In this document: positions 58,849-64,000 of the stretch, piece by piece
Position numbering within the stretch: the first letter of the stretch is position 1
How the letters are laid out: every line of letters starts with the position of its first letter
NCBI GenBank assembly: GCA_022749755.1
Contig: CM040444.1
Coordinates: 4,219,009-4,283,008 of the forward strand
Source: Azadirachta indica
Lineage: Eukaryota; Streptophyta; Magnoliopsida; Sapindales; Meliaceae
Direction: 5' to 3'
DNA length: 64,000 nucleotides
The notes under the pieces: generated by a model
Seen by the model: the letters and a program-made list of their open reading frames with translations, nothing else
What the model was told of the DNA's origin: nothing
Database searches by the model: none
Position numbers and translations under genes: made by a program

Positions 58849-61146
58849 ATACCAATAATTCAAATTAAGGAGGTATAAAAATTTAGACTATAAATTTCAA
58901 ATCCTAAATCATGACTCTTAAATTTTATAACATGAAAAGGAATGTTCTCCCAACGATTTCTAAGTTATCGAAAATACATACAAATATTTGTTTGTGTAAG
59001 AAAGTCATATGGTTCCTCCTAATGCCTGCATAGCCGCACAGAGGGGAAAGAAGGTAACCACCATTTCTCCTCCCACTTGCCCCACCGTGCGTTGACATAC
59101 GAGGAAAAGCAAGTCTCCACTTGTCCTCTCTCCCATGTGTCTACTGTTTTATTGCCACAAGGAGAGAAGGCCATCGCCGTCACTTCTCCCACGTGCCTTC
59201 TGCAAATTGGCTATCTCTAAATCTGCTGCATTCATCGATCCCGCCAACTTGCCTTGGTCAGGCTATGATTGATATTTGTTAGCGATTGACTCTTACTATC
59301 GTTGTAGACTGAAACTTGCACAGGCCAGATTGGCATCGATGTTATTTTCACGAAAATGCCCCAAGATTTCGAGCCTGTTGATTCAAAGCTTTGAGGAAGA
59401 TGAAGAAGAAAGTGAAGCAGTGGAAGGAATATTTGGAACTCATGCATATAGTTCGGTAAAGGAAGAATAACATCCGGATCACTATATTTTTACATTTTTT
59501 CATTTGAAAACATAATTGTTTCATTTATATTAAATGAATCCTCACTTTCTTTTTATTGTGCAAAATATTTTACAGTCATTTTTATCGAAATGGGTGAATT
59601 ATCTCTTATTTTTATTGTTAAGTTATAGCTGAATTATCTTTTATTTTTATTGTTAAGTTATAAAATTTTATTTTATATTGTCAAATTTTAATATTATATA
59701 GGTTATTTAGTGATTTTAGCAAAGTTAAAGATATATTATACCGATAGCTATAAAGCATGGTAAGTAAAAAGTCCTAAAAATTGAATTTAGATTTTATCAG
59801 ATGTTGATCACTTGATCTCAAGATATATTCTAGGATTTTCTAATTTCCGCTTTAGTTAATGTTTGTTCTTGTGGTCATTTTTCTTTTGTTTGGCTTTTTC
59901 CGAAAAAAAAAACATAAATTTTGTAAAAATTCAAACTCAAATTCGAAATACGAAGATTGATTCAAAGAGCACAGAATCAGTCCAATTTTCCCAAAAAAAA
60001 AACAAGATTAAGGGGTAGGCAAAACTCAAATTATTTTTTTAAATTCCTTTATTTGTCTCGAGCCAGTGTCTCGAAATCAGGTAGGAAGTAAACCAAACAA
60101 CCCTCTAAACCATTTTGACCAGCCATCGGAACAAAATAAGTACAATTCAATATGATAAATATTTATAATTTTTTCGATTCAGTTCAAAATTCATACATAT
60201 TAAATCATATTGGACCTTGCCCAACCTTAGGTATAACAATAACAATTAACAAGATGGTTGTTACTTAAATTAAAAATAGGATGATAGATTGAAATACCAA
60301 ATTAAAACTCACAGACATTGAAGTAAATAAAAAATTAAACATTATTAATAAATGTTGATGCTCTTAATGCAAAATATGTCTTCACAATATTAGTGCCAAA
60401 AAAGGAAAGAGTTTGAAACCATATATAAAATCACAACGGACGGCAACATACTGATCGGTAAATAAAACAAATTGGTTCCGAGATTGAAAACACTTCGTTG
60501 AGTGTTGCCATTTGCAAGTGTTGTAGTTGTTGAGAAGGTTCAGTAAACTATTTGATGCAAATGAATAAATTTATCTCTTCATTTTGTCAGAATATAAAAT
60601 AATTAAGAATTATTATTATCTTGCATTCATAGTAAAAGATGTGGTTTTTCTTTAATAACTAAGATAATACAATGAATGTAAATTGGTTTATACTAAAATA
60701 GTATTCGATGAATATCAACTATTAACGGGATCTAATCTATTCTTTTAACTAATATTTAGCTAAGTGAAGTCGTGATTTCAATTGGGAATTTGGGTTCTTT
60801 GATAGAGCCATTTGAATATTTTATCATTCTTTGTTATTGAAGACTCATGGGAGCTAATATATCCCAGAAGACTTCACAATATATTTAGACAATAACTTTG
60901 TCATCATTCAAATGTTTACTTCTTCCCATTTCAAATGTTACAAAACAGAGCCTGCAGACAAATAAGAAAGCCAGGAAAATGGTGATTATAAAAGTTGGAG
61001 TCATTGTACTTGAACTTTCTTAACTCTTTCAAAGAAATTTCCCATCACCAACAAATGATAGGAGCCTTAGAAAACATTATAAACCAGCTGTTGAAGAGGG
61101 GATTTTTAAATTATGTAAGCTAAATTCCACAGATATCAAATACAGG
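58849..61146. other. Intergenic region upstream of ANK4, no gene
   Basis: Contains a GC-richer, CT-rich stretch at 59020-59220 (repeated 'cttctcccacgtg', 'ctcctcccacttg' words), blocks Y (59308-59420) and X (60430-60540), and a short frame at 59276-59470 that I do not trust. 'gattataaaagttgg' near 60983 may be the ANK4 TATA box, and 'ctttcaaagaaatttcccatcac' lies near 61025 in the presumed leader. Confidence 0.5.
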
Positions 61147-61467
61147 ATGGAAAGAATGGAAAGGATGGTTTATGAAGCGGCAGCAAAAGGACATGTACAT
61201 ACCCTGATAGAATTGCTTCAACAGGATCCATTAATCCTTGATAAAATTGGCATGAATTCACTCTCTGAGAATCCATTGCATGTGGCAGCTTTGTTGGGGC
61301 ATGTGGATTTTGTGAGGGAGATTTTGCGCCAAAAGCCTGAGCTTGCGGGAGAGTTAGACGCACAGCGGTCTTCAGCTCCGCACAAAGCATCGGATAAGGG
61401 TTATGTTGAGATAGTAGAAGCATTGCTACAAGTTAATCTTGGTATGTTTTTGGCTCGTGATGCATGA
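61147..61467 (+). pseudogene. ANK4a: 5' fragment of an ankyrin/PGG gene
   Basis: Starts like the others (MERMERMVYEAAAKG) and runs through three ankyrin repeats (NPLHVAALLGHVD, SAPHKASDKGYVE, ending in LARDA). After residue 106 the frame enters foreign sequence, with an immediate stop at 61465. The LH of the third repeat reads PH, a weakening change. The leader is conserved with ANK1 and ANK3. Only a truncated soluble ankyrin fragment could be made. Confidence 0.88.
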
Positions 61468-63257
61468 TAAGTACGTAAAACACGCTCTTATCGTTCACTT
61501 TTAAACTTAAATTATTTGTTTAATCTTCAAAATTTATTGGTATTTGATGTGTTTTAAGATTTTATACAGAAAATAAGAAAATTGGCCATTTAAAGTAATT
61601 TTGAGTCGAAACAGAAGATATTCAAAGATTAAGTTGCGAGATGTTCATGAGATAAAAGGCAAAATAATCGAGGGCTAAAGTGCAAAGCTAAAGGAAAAAG
61701 AATCAACATTCGAGATATTCAATGCTAAAGAAATGAGAATGAATTAGAAGCAAAGCTAAAGGAAAAAGAATCCAATTTGGAAAAACAATACTAAAGGTGC
61801 AAAACTATGTAGGAACACAACATTCGAGAGATATTCAATGCTAACAATAAATTTCTAAACCCCACCTACTAGGAACCATACGTCCTTCCATTTTATTGTA
61901 CTAGCACACCTATCAGTTATCAAAAGCTCAATTTGTGGTCATGATCGTAACCATTAAGAGGAGGTTCGATGGGTTTTATAATTATAGCTCTAAGGGCATA
62001 CAACGTTTAGAATTGCGTAAAAGTTGGGTCTAGAAAGTCGAAGATTTTTCACAGAATGTACATGCTAATCGTAGCATGCCAAACATTGGGTCCGAATTGA
62101 GTAGGAGCACAACCGAAGCTACTAAGCATATATCTGAAAATTAAAGAGATGCAAAGAAAACTTAAGTTTTAATTTATAGAATTTTATGAGAAGAGTAACC
62201 TTCCAAGAAAAAGGAGAGCTAGCCAATTCGTTCTCCTCAACTTGTCTAAGGGTAATGGAATCAAGCGCAACATATTTGATTTTGAAAATCTCTATTGATA
62301 TAAGGGACATCTGGTTTTTATTTTTGTCTATAGACTAACTTCTAGAGGTCGGTTGAAAAAGGGTTGAAACAAGTTGGAGCAAAAAAAAACTTTTAAGCCT
62401 AACTGGATGTAAGGTATCTGATGACGACTACTTTTGTCATCGCCAGGGTAAAATAAACACAAACTTTCTTCGCTTTCAGAGAAAGACATTGGAAAAATAA
62501 ACATATAAAAATTTAAAAAAAAAAAAAAAGAAGTCCACCAATATAAGAAAAGTTTTTAAAAAAAAAAAAAAAACAAAAGTCCTCTTTTCAAGGAAAAGAT
62601 AATAGGAACAGAAAGAATTTTACTTCGTAAAAGTAGAAGTTAAAAAGTAATAGTAAAAATAAAGTGAGTACCCCTTTTTATAAGTGACAAAAAATGAAAA
62701 AGATATATATACAATTGAGAGTTGACAAGATTGTTAAGAAAATAAAAATAAAATAGAAAGTTGTGATATTCAAATATAAAACACAGATTAAAGGTGGAGC
62801 AGGAAACTCTCCACAGCTAGGAGTATAACTACCAGAGTTTGAATGTAGATACTATGAAAATTATAACTTCTAATAGCTAATATTGGTAATTTTAGAAGAA
62901 GAGCAAAGTTATCTCCTAGCATGCATACCATTCAAGACACTTCTGAACACACACACCATGCAAGCCACCTCCTAACATGCACACAAGGTAGTCTCTTTCT
63001 ACGAGGCTATGAAAGCCAAAAATGCGTACAAATAGTGTCATGCATACGTAAACAATACTGAGTAGGAATAGTATTGTGTGTGAACAGTGTCGAGTATGAG
63101 TAGTGTCAAGGATGAACAACATGAGTATAGACAATGCCGAGTTGCAATAATATCAAATTTATCCGAATTACTTATTTGGCCACCAAAACTGAGAGTTGAT
63201 CAAATAAGTCCAGCCCGATTCACATGTAAAAATTTAACTCGATATGAAATCACGAAC
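61465..63257. mobile_element. 1.8 kb foreign insertion in ANK4, possibly LTR-derived
   Basis: Begins abruptly 'tgataagtacg' with an inner 'cttatcg' complement and ends before 63258, where ankyrin coding sequence resumes. No long frame; poly-A and poly-purine runs near 62510-62570; a 'cgagggctaaagtgcaaagc' region and a 'gtgtgaacagtgtcgagtat' tandem-like stretch near 63080. The TG start and length would fit a solo LTR or a deleted retroelement, but I cannot define the right end or a target duplication. Confidence 0.45.
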
Positions 63258-64000
63258 GATAAGGGTTATGTTGGCAGAGTACGGGTGTTGTTACAAGTTA
63301 ATCCTCACATGTGTTTCGCTAGTGATGCAGATGGAAGAAACCCTCTTCATCTGGCAGCCATGAAAGGCCGGATTGATGTCTTGGAAGAGTTGGTCAGAGC
63401 AGCACCACAAACAGCTTTTGCTACTACGATTTGGGGGGACGATTTGGCGTGAGACCATCTTCCATTTGTGTGTGAAACGCAATCAGTTGGAAGCACTGAA
63501 GTTTTTGTTGGAAAAATTGGATGACCGAGAATTGTTGAACATTAAGAATGATTATGGCATGACCATCTTGCACCTTGCAGCAGCTGATAAACAAATTGAG
63601 GCATGTATCATTCATACGCATATAAAGCACAAAGATATTGTACTTTTCTGAAAAATAGGCTTAAGTGATTCAGCAAGGCATACATACATACACACACATA
63701 TGCGTATACACGTACATGTACATACAGTATTTAAACTCAATCGTGCACTAAAATGTTATTTTCTAAACATTCATCTTCTATGATAAACATTCGTGAAAAT
63801 CAAATGTTCAGGCCGTCAAGTTTTTGACCACTCTGACAACATTAAAAGTGAATGCTCTTACTGCAAACGGCTTCACAGCACTGGATATCTTAGCACAAAG
63901 CAAAAGAAATATCAAGGATTGGGAGATCGGGGAGTTACTTCGAGGATATTAAATTTTCAGCAAATGAACTCAGCATCAGAGAGACCAATAACTTAGCATC
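63258..64000 (+). pseudogene. ANK4b: middle and 3' fragment of an ankyrin/PGG gene (runs off the window)
   Basis: Resumes with DKGYVGRV, NPLHLAAMKGRID and, after a shift, LCVKRNQLEALKF and TILHLAAADKQIE. A 13-base insertion that repeats 'acgatttgg' near 63428-63444 shifts the frame to a stop at 63450. Exon 1 ends at 63600 with a GC instead of GT donor. Exon 2 starts at 63812 (AVKFLTTLTTLKVNAL), and a 23-base deletion relative to ANK3 near 63947 gives a stop. About 70 bases at its start overlap the end of ANK4a with many differences, so the two fragments may come from different paralogues. Confidence 0.85.

Noticed and set aside
59276..59470. 64-codon frame with an acidic stretch
   Set aside because: Overlaps block Y, which at 47390-47490 is out of frame; no recognisable domain.

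Overview
The window looks like plant nuclear DNA, most likely from a eudicot. It is AT-rich, its genes have short GT-AG introns and TATA boxes, and it carries plant-type repeats: LTR elements with an initiator-Met-tRNA primer site, RNase H-bearing LINEs, and elements with terminal inverted repeats and 9-bp target duplications. Only plant families are recognisable: alpha-expansins, wall-associated receptor kinases (WAK), and ankyrin/PGG membrane proteins. I cannot name the species.

Layout, left half (1-36.6 kb). This is an expansin/WAK cluster that has been duplicated repeatedly. A ~7.2-7.6 kb repeat-filled segment occurs at 1-7220 and again in the same orientation at 12706-20290. Both copies carry a decayed expansin exon-3 relic and a gag-only LTR retroelement. 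Between them lies a divergent pair: a WAK pseudogene (7936-9900, minus) and expansin A (11089-12038, plus). The same pair recurs inverted as expansin B (22031-22980, minus) and a second WAK pseudogene (24195-25700, plus). Two more expansins follow on the minus strand: C (26523-27472) and D (34841-35790). All four expansin genes are intact (three exons, 255 residues), while both WAK copies are broken. Expansins B and D are identical over about 1.1 kb including introns, inside more diverged flanks. A relic of an ankyrin/PGG gene, split by a LINE fragment, sits at 32.9-34.0 kb between expansins C and D.

Layout, right half (36.6-64 kb). This is a tandem array of ankyrin-repeat, four-pass membrane proteins of the ACD6/ITN1/BDA1 type, all on the plus strand. 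ANK1 (41540-43596) and ANK3 (54904-56456) have complete two-exon genes. ANK2 (44716-46635) has lost its 5' part and carries nonsense and frameshift changes. The last locus is a 5' fragment (61147-61467) and a 3' fragment (63258-end) separated by 1.8 kb of foreign sequence. Gene-poor, very AT-rich DNA with repeats fills the gaps.

How the genes fit together. Expansins loosen cell walls, WAKs sense wall pectin, and ankyrin/PGG proteins of this type act in immune or stress signalling at membranes. Co-location of two expanding families is clear from the sequence; any functional link between them is inference. I found no convincing wholly new system. The most informative signals are the homogenised expansin pair, the different fates of expansin and WAK within one duplicated module, an altered expansin core motif, and several datable nested insertions with matched empty sites.
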